A stretch of 64,000 nucleotides of DNA, taken from the NCBI GenBank assembly GCA_965279595.1, contig OZ257246.1, positions 806,001 to 870,000 on the forward strand. Direction: 5' to 3'. The notes beneath the pieces were generated by a model that did not search any database, had not been told where the DNA came from, and saw only the letters and a list, made by a program, of their open reading frames with translations. This stretch comes from CAIKLP01 sp965279595. Its GTDB lineage: Bacteria; Bacteroidota; Bacteroidia; Sphingobacteriales; Sphingobacteriaceae. Made by a program: the position numbers and the translations under genes. Shown here piece by piece: positions 26,259 through 34,181 of the stretch. Positions within the stretch are counted from its first letter, which is position 1; every line of letters begins with the position of its first letter.

Positions 26259-26389
26259 GAATATTTATGGAATAAAAAAATTCTGAGGCTATTTATTAAC
26301 ATAAAATTAACCTTATGACTTAATTATTACACTTTATTCAGGATATAAAGCATTTACCAATTGATATAAACAATCTTATTGAGTTTTAT

Positions 26390-26758
26390 TTAAAATGGCA
26401 AAGAATCATCTTCACCTTCCGTTGCTCCTAATTGAAAAACTGGGGGTTCGGTTGGCATAGGTGCTGAATTGGTTGATCCAACTCTTTCAATTCTCCAAGC
26501 TACCACATTAGTGATATAACCCTTCTCACCAGTTTTGCTAGTATATTGTCTACCAGATAAATTGAAAGATACTTTTACATTTTCTCCTAATGAAAAAGGA
26601 TCAATTAAGCTGCACTTATCTTGATTCAATTGGAATTTTACATGTTGCAAATACCCATTGTCATCAATCTCTACTACAAATTCTCTTTTTTTAAATTTTT
26701 CAGTCACTTGTTGTGCATCAAAAATCTCGTGTAATTTTCCTTGCGTTTCTAAAGCCAT
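26390..26758 (-). CDS. DUF3127 domain-containing protein
   Basis: The 122-residue protein matches DUF3127: MALETQGKLHEIFDAQQVTE at the start, the KKREFVVEIDDNGYLQHVKFQ strand pair (read as KKREFVVEIDDNG and YLQHVKFQ), and LGENVKVSFNLSGRQYTSK. It ends in an acidic, proline-containing tail closing with DDSLPF. That tail resembles the acidic C-terminal tip (DDxLPF) of single-stranded DNA-binding protein SSB, and the fold is OB-like, so nucleic-acid binding is plausible but not proven. It lies 84 bases downstream of pckA, beyond a terminator. Confidence 0.85.
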   Translation of the reverse strand: MALETQGKLHEIFDAQQVTEKFKKREFVVEIDDNGYLQHVKFQLNQDKCSLIDPFSLGENVKVSFNLSGRQYTSKTGEKGYITNVVAWRIERVGSTNSAPMPTEPPVFQLGATEGEDDSLPF

Positions 26759-26787
26759 AATATGTTTTTAATATAAGTTCAAACTTA

Positions 26788-26821
26788 ATAAAAATAGCCA
26801 ACCAATTGAATGGTTGGCTAT
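26788..26821 (-). terminator. pckA terminator
   Basis: ATAGCCAACCA (26794-26804) pairs with TGGTTGGCTAT (26811-26821); on the minus strand the stem is followed by TTTTTATT. It lies just after the pckA stop. Confidence 0.85.
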
Positions 26822-26842
26822 GATTTTAATTTAATATTTTGA

Positions 26843-28459
26843 TTATGCGTTTTGCGTTACTTTGGGTGACGCATTTAATATTTCTGGGCTCGAGCCCTCA
26901 GCATACTGCTCAAAATTCTTAACAAATTTTGTTGCCAAGTCGTTTGCTTTTGCATCATAAACAGATTTATCAGACCAAGTATTTCTAGGATTCAAAATTT
27001 CTGAAGGAACTTCAGGGCATTCAGTTGGCATTGATAAACCAAATACTGGATGTGTTTCATACTTTACTTGATCCAATTTTCCATTTAATGCAGCCGTAAT
27101 CATTGATCTTGTAAATGATAATTTCATTCTGTTTCCAACACCATAAGGACCGCCAGTCCAGCCTGTATTTACCAACCAAACGTTTACTTTATTTTCTTTC
27201 ATTTTCTTACCTAGCATCTCAGCATATTTTACTGGGTGCAATGGTAAAAACACTTTTCCAAAGCATGCAGAAAAAGTTGTTTGAGGTTCTGTTACTCCTG
27301 CTTCAGTTCCTGCAACTTTAGCTGTATAACCAGATATGAAATGATACATTGCTTGCCCAGCATCTAAACGAGAAATTGGGGGCAAAACACCATATGCATC
27401 ACAAGTTAAAAAGAAAATATTTTTAGGTGTTCCAGCAATTGAAGGCTCAACTGCATTCTCAATATGATTGATAGGATATGCAACTCTTGTGTTTTCTGTT
27501 TTTGAGATGTTTGTAAAATCAACAGTTGTGGTGCCTTCATGGCATACAATGTTTTCTAACAAAGCGCCAAACTTAATGGCATTCCATATTTCAGGTTCTT
27601 TTTCTTTTGATAGATCAACACATTTTGCATAGCATCCACCTTCTAAATTGAAAACGGAACCATCTGCCCAACCATGTTCATCATCACCAATTAATCCACG
27701 ATTTGGATCTGCTGACAATGTTGTTTTTCCAGTACCTGATAAACCGAAGAAAATTGCGGTATCACCTTCTTTACCAATGTTAGCTGAACAATGCATAGAT
27801 AAAACATTTTTATCATGCGGTAATACAAAATTCAACACTCCAAATATTCCCTTTTTGATTTCACCTGTATAACCAGTTCCGCCAATTAAAATGATTTTTT
27901 TTGTAAAATTTAAAATTGCGAAATTGTGTTGACGTGTACCATCAATACTTGGGTCAGCTTTAAATCCTGGTGCATTTATAATTGTCCATTCTGGATCGAA
28001 ACTCAATATCTCTTCGGCAGTTGGTCTTAAAAATAAATTATTAGCGAAAATATTGTGATAAGCTTGCTCAGTAACTACTCTAATATTTGTGCGATATTTT
28101 GCATCTGCACAGGCGTATGAATCTCTAACAAAGATTTCTTTCCCCGATAAATAAGCACATACTCTATTGTATAATGCATCAAACTTAGAAGCTTCAAATG
28201 GAATATTTACATCGCCCCACCATACTGAATTTTCAGTAACAGCATCTTTTACTATGAAACGATCTTTAGGTGATCGTCCTGTAAATTCACCAGTGTCTGC
28301 TGCTAATGCTCCAGAATCGACTAATTGTCCTTCTCCTCTAATGATGGATTCTTCAACTAATTCTGCCGGGGTAAGATTCCAATAAGCGGCTGATACGTTT
28401 CCAAGTCCTAAGTCAGCAACAGTTGCATTGCTAGCCTTTATACCAAATTCGTTCGTCAT
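26843..28459 (-). CDS. pckA: Phosphoenolpyruvate carboxykinase (ATP)
   Basis: The 538-residue protein is ATP-type PEPCK. Motifs in order are TGEFTGRSPKDRFIV near 57, LIGGTGYTGEIKKGIFGVLN (PEPCK-specific domain, 191-210), the P-loop GLSGTGKTTLSADPNRGLIG (239 onward), DDEHGW and FLTCDAYGVLPPISRLD. It converts oxaloacetate to PEP and CO2 with ATP, the first committed step of gluconeogenesis, or runs in reverse during fermentation. It has its own TAnnTTTG promoter, an inverted repeat just upstream, and a strong terminator, so it appears monocistronic. Confidence 0.97.
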   Translation of the reverse strand: MTNEFGIKASNATVADLGLGNVSAAYWNLTPAELVEESIIRGEGQLVDSGALAADTGEFTGRSPKDRFIVKDAVTENSVWWGDVNIPFEASKFDALYNRVCAYLSGKEIFVRDSYACADAKYRTNIRVVTEQAYHNIFANNLFLRPTAEEILSFDPEWTIINAPGFKADPSIDGTRQHNFAILNFTKKIILIGGTGYTGEIKKGIFGVLNFVLPHDKNVLSMHCSANIGKEGDTAIFFGLSGTGKTTLSADPNRGLIGDDEHGWADGSVFNLEGGCYAKCVDLSKEKEPEIWNAIKFGALLENIVCHEGTTTVDFTNISKTENTRVAYPINHIENAVEPSIAGTPKNIFFLTCDAYGVLPPISRLDAGQAMYHFISGYTAKVAGTEAGVTEPQTTFSACFGKVFLPLHPVKYAEMLGKKMKENKVNVWLVNTGWTGGPYGVGNRMKLSFTRSMITAALNGKLDQVKYETHPVFGLSMPTECPEVPSEILNPRNTWSDKSVYDAKANDLATKFVKNFEQYAEGSSPEILNASPKVTQNA

Positions 28460-28503
28460 AAAATGATGTTTTCTTAGCTAATTTGTTCGTTTGTATAGGG
28501 TGA

Positions 28504-28511
28504 CAAAAGTA
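28504..28511 (-). promoter_or_regulatory. pckA promoter -7 box
   Basis: TACTTTTG on the minus strand matches TAnnTTTG, 45 bases before the pckA start codon. Confidence 0.55.
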
Positions 28512-28524
28512 CAAATTTTTATTC

Positions 28525-28541
28525 CCTTGTGAAATACAAGG
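28525..28541. promoter_or_regulatory. Inverted repeat upstream of the pckA -7 box
   Basis: CCTTGT (28525-28530) and ACAAGG (28536-28541) form a perfect dyad with a five-base spacer, placed 14-30 bases upstream of the -7 box. This is where a repressor or activator could act. The regulator is unknown. Confidence 0.4.
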
Positions 28542-28628
28542 CTAATTTTAATGATTTCTTTAAAAAAAATTAAGTGTTTTAGTTGTGGACAATTGTTTGC
28601 ATTATTTGAAAGTTAGAATTCAAATAGC

Positions 28629-28973
28629 TTATCCACCAATTTTTTTTACTTTAAAGCCATCAGTATGAAGTATTTGCATAACTTTTTCTCTAAAATCTCC
28701 TTGAATTAGAATTTCGCCATTTTTCACAGTTCCACCAACCCCACATTTGGTTTTCAATTTTTTTCCTAATAATTCAAGGTCAGATTCATTACCGATAAAT
28801 CCAGTTACTAACGTTACAGCCTTACCACCTCTTTGTTTTTTATCTAACTGAACCCTTAAATCTTGTTGTTGATTTGGCAATGTATCTTTTTTTTCAGGTT
28901 CATTTGAATCAAATTCAAAATCGGGATTTGTAGAATACATTATACCTTCTCTGTTGCTAGGCTTTTTTGACAT
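28629..28973 (-). CDS. SUI1/YciH family translation initiation factor
   Basis: The 114-residue protein ends in a SUI1 (eIF1-like) domain: RGGKAVTLVTGFIGNESDLE, LGKKLKTKCGVGGTVKNGEI, QGDFREKVMQILHTDGFKVK. The first 45 residues are charged and probably disordered. Bacterial YciH homologues influence initiation fidelity but are not essential, and their precise role is unclear. The start codon is three bases from the lipid-kinase stop, so it is the third gene of a cotranscribed set with no obvious functional link. Confidence 0.92.
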   Translation of the reverse strand: MSKKPSNREGIMYSTNPDFEFDSNEPEKKDTLPNQQQDLRVQLDKKQRGGKAVTLVTGFIGNESDLELLGKKLKTKCGVGGTVKNGEILIQGDFREKVMQILHTDGFKVKKIGG

Positions 28974-28976
28974 ATT

Positions 28977-29852
28977 TTATGGTACAATTACTGATGTTGA
29001 TAATGGATTAATTTTAATAATTAGTTGAGCTTGTTCATTTCTTGGTTCTCCATCAATATGTATAGCACCCGAATTTTCTCGGTTAATTTTTAAATTTTTG
29101 CATTGGTAATAATCAACAAATTTAGATTGATCAGCAGTTTTTGTAAACATGCGAAAAACCAAAGAAGGAAACATATACCATGGAAAAGATTTTACAATAA
29201 CCAAATCTAAAAGTCCATCTTTTACATCAGCTCTAGGAGCTATGTGCGCTTCATTTCCATATTGTGATGAATTTGCTACGCTTACAATAAAAGCTTTACG
29301 TTCTATTAAAATGCCATCAACTTCAAATTGATAATTCTCTAATTTATAATTTGCTAATTCTTGAATAGTGGACTTTACATATCCTAAAAAACCACGGGTT
29401 TTATTACCTGCAAAAATGTTGCTAATATGTGCATCGAAACCAGCACCAGCCATATTAAAAAAGTGATGAGAGTTTAATGTAGCGGAATCAATAATATCAG
29501 TGTTTAGTTGATTTATTACTTGAATGGCTTTAATAGAATTTAAGGGTATTTTCAATGTTCTAGCTAAACCGTTGCCTGAACCAAAAGGAATAATTCCTAA
29601 CAAAATTTTAGTGTTCAGAATTCCTTTTGAAACCTCATTTACAGTTCCATCACCTCCAACAGCAACAACGATTTCATAGTCTTCTTTAGAAGCTGCTTTC
29701 GCCAACATATAGGCATGTTCAACTCTTTCAGTAAAAGAAATACGAAATTCAAATTTCTGATGATCTAAATACTTCTCAATAATTGTAGGCAGTTTTCTTT
29801 TGCTTTTTCCACCAGAAATTGGATTGATAATAAATAAAATTTTCTTTTTCAC
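28977..29852 (-). CDS. Diacylglycerol/lipid kinase family protein (YegS/BmrU type)
   Basis: The 291-residue protein has the DAGK catalytic domain: NPISGGKSKRKLPTIIEKYL at the start, VVAVGGDGTVNEVSKGIL (the nucleotide-binding GGDGT motif), and LGIIPFGSGNGLARTL. A C-terminal beta sandwich follows. It phosphorylates a lipid such as diacylglycerol or a sphingolipid-like base; Bacteroidota make sphingolipids, so either is possible. Translation starts at a GTG that overlaps the stop of the upstream gene (GTGA, four bases shared). This supports the unusual start, and no alternative ATG precedes the glycine-rich motif. Confidence 0.9.
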   Translation of the reverse strand: MKKKILFIINPISGGKSKRKLPTIIEKYLDHQKFEFRISFTERVEHAYMLAKAASKEDYEIVVAVGGDGTVNEVSKGILNTKILLGIIPFGSGNGLARTLKIPLNSIKAIQVINQLNTDIIDSATLNSHHFFNMAGAGFDAHISNIFAGNKTRGFLGYVKSTIQELANYKLENYQFEVDGILIERKAFIVSVANSSQYGNEAHIAPRADVKDGLLDLVIVKSFPWYMFPSLVFRMFTKTADQSKFVDYYQCKNLKINRENSGAIHIDGEPRNEQAQLIIKINPLSTSVIVP

Positions 29853-31732
29853 TTTTGATTGTAATTATTGAGTATTAAAGTTGCATTAAATTTTTGAATA
29901 TATGCCTTCAAAATTCTTTCCATTAATTTTATATTAACTATTTCTGAATTAATTAAGTTTTTTGAAAGCAGAGGGTCATTCTGGTGATTGTAATAGGAAA
30001 CACTGACTTGATCAGAAAACTGCAATACTCCGGTGCTATCTATCAATTGATAAATTCCATCTCTATAGTTAATTGCATAAGGATAACGTTTTTTAGTTAA
30101 GGCACTTTCACCAAATGCATTAAATGTAGAATCGTAATGTAAGTAATCTAAAATAGTAGGCATTACATCTAATTGCTGAGTGACTTGATTTGAGCTTCCA
30201 GTCAATTTGATACTGGCTGGATCAAAAAACAAAATAGGAATTTGGTAATAGGTAACCTTACTATCAAACTCAGGCGAATCAGCATCTGGTGTGTGGTCTG
30301 GTAATATTACAAACAGGGTATTGGTGTACCAATTTTTTGTTTTTGCATATTCAAAAAACTTCCTTAAAGCATCATCAGTATATCTAAAGCTTTTCTGCTT
30401 ATCCGTTTCCATGTCATCATATTTGTGCTTTAAATTATCAGGCAATTGATAAGGTGGGTGTGAAGATAATGAAAATATGCCCGCTACAAATGGCTTAGGT
30501 ACTGACCCCAATGAATGTGCAACATACTGAAAAAAAGGTTCATCATATATCCCCCAATTACCATCAAAATCATTGTTGTTAGCATATTCATTCATGCCAA
30601 AATAATCATCAAAACCGGCCTTTTTTGCAAATGCATCAAAGTTCATAGAGCCATTAAAACCCCCATGAAAGAATGCCGAATAATAGCCTTTAGATTTTAA
30701 TAAATTAGGCAAAGTATTTAGTTCGTTATTTTGATAAACACTTCCCGAATAAGCATCATCCATTAAGGATGGTAAAGAGGCAAAAATACTTGGCATTGCT
30801 TCATTTGATTTCTTGCCATTAGCATAAGCATTTTTTAAAAGAAATCCTTGAGTCATTAGGCTATCTAAAAATGGTGAACATGTTTTGCGTTTACTCATGG
30901 TACCGATATACTCATTTGAGAAACTTTCCAAAATTATAATTACAACATTCTTCTTTTCGAACAAAACATCCGATTGGTAATTTCTTTTAATATCAAAAAT
31001 TTGCGAAGCAACCTCATTAGAAAAATAATTAGGATTGACCAATACTTTTTTTCCCAAACTTTGAAAAACTGTAAAGGGAGTATTAAGCACAAGTGGTGCA
31101 TTTTTTTCATCACCATAATACGCTGCAGCCAGCATTTGCAAAGGTTTTGTTTGCAGTCCACCTCGCATTCCAACAATTATTGCAGCAATAAACATGGTAT
31201 AACTCAATACTTTTATTGCGATAAATTTTTTCTTTTCAATTGATTTTTTTTGATTTATTCTTAAAATTATTTTGAATAAAAGAAATAATAAAAAAACAAG
31301 AATGATTAATAAATACCAATAGTTTTTAAGGTATGTTGGTAAAAGTTGAAGGATATCATTTTCGCCTGAAAACAATTCAAATGTGGTACGCTTTTTTTGA
31401 AATTTAAAATACTCCACATCTATCATATTCCACAATAATGCAATTGCATTAAAAACATAAAAAACGGCATATCTTAATCGATGATACCATGATGGAAGTT
31501 TTAAAAAGTCAACAGGAATACTTAAAAGAACAAATAGAAAATTGACATATAAAATGGCTGAAAGATCAAACCGAATTCCATGCAAAAATGCGATAATCAA
31601 TGATTGAAAGGAAGAACTAGAAAAACTAGAATAATTAAAAGCAAAAAAAACACCTCTGCTTAGTGTATATATAAGCAAAACAGCAAGTAACTGTTTAACT
31701 ATTTGCCTAATAAGAAAGAATCGATAAGTCAT
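29849..31732 (-). CDS. LTA-synthase-like sulfatase/phosphotransferase membrane enzyme
   Basis: The 627-residue protein has about five membrane helices in the first 200 residues and then an alkaline-phosphatase-superfamily domain. Visible metal-site motifs are NVVIIILESFSNEYIGTM near 262, the NGKKSNEAMPSIFASLPSL segment whose serine is the likely nucleophile, FAGIFSLSSHPPY, and FVILPDHTPDADSPEF. In Gram-positive bacteria this architecture makes lipoteichoic acid. A Gram-negative Bacteroidota more probably uses it to transfer a phosphoglycerol or phosphoethanolamine headgroup to an envelope glycan or lipid. It shares four bases with the downstream lipid kinase, which could recycle diacylglycerol released by such a transfer. 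Confidence 0.87.
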   Translation of the reverse strand: MTYRFFLIRQIVKQLLAVLLIYTLSRGVFFAFNYSSFSSSSFQSLIIAFLHGIRFDLSAILYVNFLFVLLSIPVDFLKLPSWYHRLRYAVFYVFNAIALLWNMIDVEYFKFQKKRTTFELFSGENDILQLLPTYLKNYWYLLIILVFLLFLLFKIILRINQKKSIEKKKFIAIKVLSYTMFIAAIIVGMRGGLQTKPLQMLAAAYYGDEKNAPLVLNTPFTVFQSLGKKVLVNPNYFSNEVASQIFDIKRNYQSDVLFEKKNVVIIILESFSNEYIGTMSKRKTCSPFLDSLMTQGFLLKNAYANGKKSNEAMPSIFASLPSLMDDAYSGSVYQNNELNTLPNLLKSKGYYSAFFHGGFNGSMNFDAFAKKAGFDDYFGMNEYANNNDFDGNWGIYDEPFFQYVAHSLGSVPKPFVAGIFSLSSHPPYQLPDNLKHKYDDMETDKQKSFRYTDDALRKFFEYAKTKNWYTNTLFVILPDHTPDADSPEFDSKVTYYQIPILFFDPASIKLTGSSNQVTQQLDVMPTILDYLHYDSTFNAFGESALTKKRYPYAINYRDGIYQLIDSTGVLQFSDQVSVSYYNHQNDPLLSKNLINSEIVNIKLMERILKAYIQKFNATLILNNYNQK

Positions 31733-31761
31733 ATTTTGAGTTAACCTCCAAAATCAAAGCT

Positions 31762-31786
31762 TTAAATACTAATTAGTAGTATTTAA
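31762..31786. repeat. Dyad between the LTA-synthase-like gene and metK
   Basis: TTAAATACTA (31762-31771) pairs with TAGTATTTAA (31777-31786) around five bases. It lies 30 bases upstream of the minus-strand start and could be an operator, but AT-rich dyads arise easily here. Confidence 0.35.
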
Positions 31787-31845
31787 TAAAAAGTACAATA
31801 ATATCTGATTTTTGTTGAATATAAACTGAATATAAAAAATTATTC

Positions 31846-31853
31846 TATTTTTG
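31846..31853 (+). promoter_or_regulatory. metK promoter -7 box
   Basis: TATTTTTG matches the TAnnTTTG consensus of Bacteroidota primary sigma factor promoters. Transcription would start near 31858-31860, just before the SAM-II-like aptamer. A good -33 TTTG box is not obvious. Confidence 0.6.
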
Positions 31854-31864
31854 TGGCACGAAAA

Positions 31865-31917
31865 GTGGAAAATTTGCCTTGATTGCAACCACGTAAAAAA
31901 ATTGCTAAAAACAGACC
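31865..31917 (+). ncRNA. Probable SAM-II riboswitch in the metK leader
   Basis: The leader contains the order of elements of the SAM-II (metA-type) pseudoknot: a P1 stem GTGG (31865-31868) with CCAC (31889-31892), the L1 run ATTTGCC, the segment ATTGCAA whose GCAA (31885-31888) pairs with TTGC (31902-31905), a CGTAAAAAAA linker like the CGUGAUAAA of known members, and the conserved GCTAAAAA (31904-31911) that surrounds the ligand. A second pseudoknot helix of TTG with CAG (31912-31914) is short. Position upstream of metK and the start near the mRNA 5' end fit SAM-II, which is known in Bacteroidota. The 3' end lies 53 bases before the start codon, further than usual. Confidence 0.7.
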
Positions 31918-31969
31918 TTTTTACTATTTCTAATCTTTTCGAATTAGTTTATAACTTATTTTAAAAATT

Positions 31970-33223
31970 ATGTCTTATTTATTTACATCAGAATCTGTTT
32001 CTGAAGGTCATCCAGATAAGGTTGCTGACCAAATTTCAGATGCTTTAATTGATAATTTTTTAGCTTTTGATGCTGAATCGAAAGTTGCTTGTGAAACCCT
32101 TGTAACCACTGGACAAGTTGTACTTGCAGGTGAAGTAAAATCAAAAACATATTTAGATGTTCAATCGATTGCCAGAGAAGTAATCAGAAAAATTGGATAT
32201 ACTAAATCAGAATATATGTTTGAAGCCAATTCATGTGGCATTCTTTCTGCTATTCACGAACAATCTCAAGATATTAATCAAGGAGTTGAAAGAAAAAAGA
32301 AAGAAGATCAAGGTGCGGGTGACCAAGGAATGATGTTTGGTTATGCAACAGCTGAAACACCTGATTACATGCCTTTAGCTCTTGATATAGCACATAAATT
32401 GTTATTTGAATTGGCTGCAATTCGAAGAGAAAACAAAGAAATTAAATATTTGCGTCCGGATGCTAAATCACAAGTGACACTTGAGTATGATGATAACAAC
32501 AAACCTGTTCGTATTGATGCTATCGTTATTTCAACTCAGCATGATGATTTCGACTCTGACAAGAAAATGTTGGATAAAATCAAAGCAGATTTAATTAAAG
32601 TTTTGATTCCAAGAGTAATGAAGAAGTATCCGAAATACAAATCATTATTTAACGATAAAATACAATATCATATTAATCCAACTGGAAAATTTGTAATTGG
32701 CGGACCACATGGTGATACCGGTTTAACTGGAAGAAAAATTATTGTTGACACTTATGGTGGAAAAGGTGCTCATGGTGGTGGTGCATTTTCTGGGAAAGAC
32801 CCTTCAAAAGTAGATCGTTCAGCAGCTTATGCAACCAGACATATTGCTAAAAACATGGTTGCAGCAGGATTGTGTGATGAAGTTCTAGTTCAAGTTTCTT
32901 ATGCTATTGGTGTTGCAAAACCAATGGGTATTTATATCAATACCTACGGTACTTCAAAAGTAAAATTAACAGATGGTGAAATAGCAAAGAAAATTGAAAA
33001 GATTTTCGATATGCGTCCATATGCAATCGAGCAACGATTAAAATTGCGTAACCCTATCTATTCTGAAACCGCAGCTTATGGTCACATGGGACGCAAGAAT
33101 GAAATAGTTACCAAAACATTTAAATCACCTGATGGAAAAGAGAAAAAAATGAAAGTAGAATTGTTTACTTGGGAAAAACTAGATTTCGTTGAAAAGGTTA
33201 AAAAAGAATTCAAAATAAAATAA
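31970..33223 (+). CDS. metK: S-adenosylmethionine synthase
   Basis: The 417-residue protein is MetK: ESVSEGHPDKVADQISDALI at the start (methionine and ATP site), GAGDQGMMFGYATAETP (signature 1), GGPHGDTGLTGRKIIVDTYG, and GGGAFSGKDPSKVDRSAAY (the signature 2 P-loop). It makes SAM from methionine and ATP. The 5' leader carries a probable SAM-II riboswitch (31865-31917) behind a TAnnTTTG promoter, so expression is likely repressed by its own product. A strong hairpin terminator follows the stop. Confidence 0.98.
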   Translation: MSYLFTSESVSEGHPDKVADQISDALIDNFLAFDAESKVACETLVTTGQVVLAGEVKSKTYLDVQSIAREVIRKIGYTKSEYMFEANSCGILSAIHEQSQDINQGVERKKKEDQGAGDQGMMFGYATAETPDYMPLALDIAHKLLFELAAIRRENKEIKYLRPDAKSQVTLEYDDNNKPVRIDAIVISTQHDDFDSDKKMLDKIKADLIKVLIPRVMKKYPKYKSLFNDKIQYHINPTGKFVIGGPHGDTGLTGRKIIVDTYGGKGAHGGGAFSGKDPSKVDRSAAYATRHIAKNMVAAGLCDEVLVQVSYAIGVAKPMGIYINTYGTSKVKLTDGEIAKKIEKIFDMRPYAIEQRLKLRNPIYSETAAYGHMGRKNEIVTKTFKSPDGKEKKMKVELFTWEKLDFVEKVKKEFKIK

Positions 33224-33230
33224 TATAAAA

Positions 33231-33257
33231 AGCCCTCGCTAGAAACGAGGGTTTTTT
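33231..33257 (+). terminator. metK terminator
   Basis: The stem CCCTCG (33233-33238) pairs with CGAGGG (33246-33251), followed by six thymines, a typical intrinsic terminator eight bases after the metK stop. Confidence 0.85.
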
Positions 33258-33302
33258 GTTTAATAGAATTAAGTATATTCGTTATACTTTTTCAATCATA
33301 CG

Positions 33303-34115
33303 ATGAACACAGAACAAACATGTGCAACTTGCGGCACCCAATTAATTGGTAAGTTTTGTTATAGCTGCGGAGAAAAAAAAGTGGTTGATAAAGATTTTGC
33401 TTTGGTGAAATTTTTAGAACAAAGCATCGACATTTTTACGCATTTCGATTCGAAGTTTTTTTTAAGTTTTGCTAAAGTATTTCAGCCAGGGTTTCTAGCC
33501 AATGAATTTGTTAAGGGTAGGAGAGTGCTGTATTTGAAGCCTCTTCAGTTTTTTATATTGATAAACGTTTTTTATTTTTTAGTTTTTCAAAATGCAAATT
33601 TCTTTAGTCGAACACTGCATGAATATACCTCTTATAAACCATTCACTACCTACGAAACAAAACAATTAGTAAGCTCTAAAATTGAAACCCTAAAATTGGA
33701 TTATTTTTCTTTTGAAAAATTATTCAACACAAAAAGTTTTAATTATTCTAAAACGTTTTTGTTTGTATTCATACCACTTTTAGGACTTCTTTTTTACTTG
33801 TTCTTTTTTAAGTCTAAAAAATATTTGACTCAACATTTAGTCTTTGCATGTTATTTCTTTTGCTATGTTTTGTTGTTATATATGATTATAATTTTATTGT
33901 CGATCATAGGTTTTCGATTTGTTGCAACTGACCCATATTTTTTATACTTTTTTCAATTCGGAATTTTATCCTGGTTGTTTATCGCAATTAATAAGTTTTA
34001 CAATGGAAACAAAGTTTTAAATTTTGTTAAATCTGTTATCATTACCTATTCTATAATGTTTCTCATACAGTATTACCGAATGGTGATTTTCTTTTTTACA
34101 TTAAAAAATATGTAA
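33303..34115 (+). CDS. DUF3667 domain-containing membrane protein
   Basis: The 270-residue protein starts with a zinc-ribbon-like pair, CATCGTQLIGKFCYSCGEKK, then the conserved segment FTHFDSKFFLSFAKVFQPGF that typifies DUF3667, a GRRVLYLKPLQFFILINVFY motif, and four to five hydrophobic helices. Function is unknown. The cysteine pairs suggest a metal-bound cytoplasmic head on an integral membrane protein. It follows the metK terminator by about 45 bases and precedes the S9 peptidase, which has its own -7 box. Confidence 0.85.
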   Translation: MNTEQTCATCGTQLIGKFCYSCGEKKVVDKDFALVKFLEQSIDIFTHFDSKFFLSFAKVFQPGFLANEFVKGRRVLYLKPLQFFILINVFYFLVFQNANFFSRTLHEYTSYKPFTTYETKQLVSSKIETLKLDYFSFEKLFNTKSFNYSKTFLFVFIPLLGLLFYLFFFKSKKYLTQHLVFACYFFCYVLLLYMIIILLSIIGFRFVATDPYFLYFFQFGILSWLFIAINKFYNGNKVLNFVKSVIITYSIMFLIQYYRMVIFFFTLKNM

Positions 34116-34145
34116 GTATTGCTAAAATTTGCCTTTAAAATAAAT

Positions 34146-34153
34146 TACATTTG
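34146..34153 (+). promoter_or_regulatory. S9 peptidase promoter -7 box
   Basis: TACATTTG matches TAnnTTTG, 29 bases before the start codon, predicting a short leader. Confidence 0.5.
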
Positions 34154-34181
34154 AATTTTATCATCCCAAAAAAATCATTTT

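Noticed and set aside
29849..31732. LTA-synthase-like gene as a sign of a Gram-positive host
   Set aside because: The surrounding outer-membrane, TonB, T9SS and SdhC type B genes identify Bacteroidota; this enzyme family also occurs in Gram-negative bacteria with other substrates.
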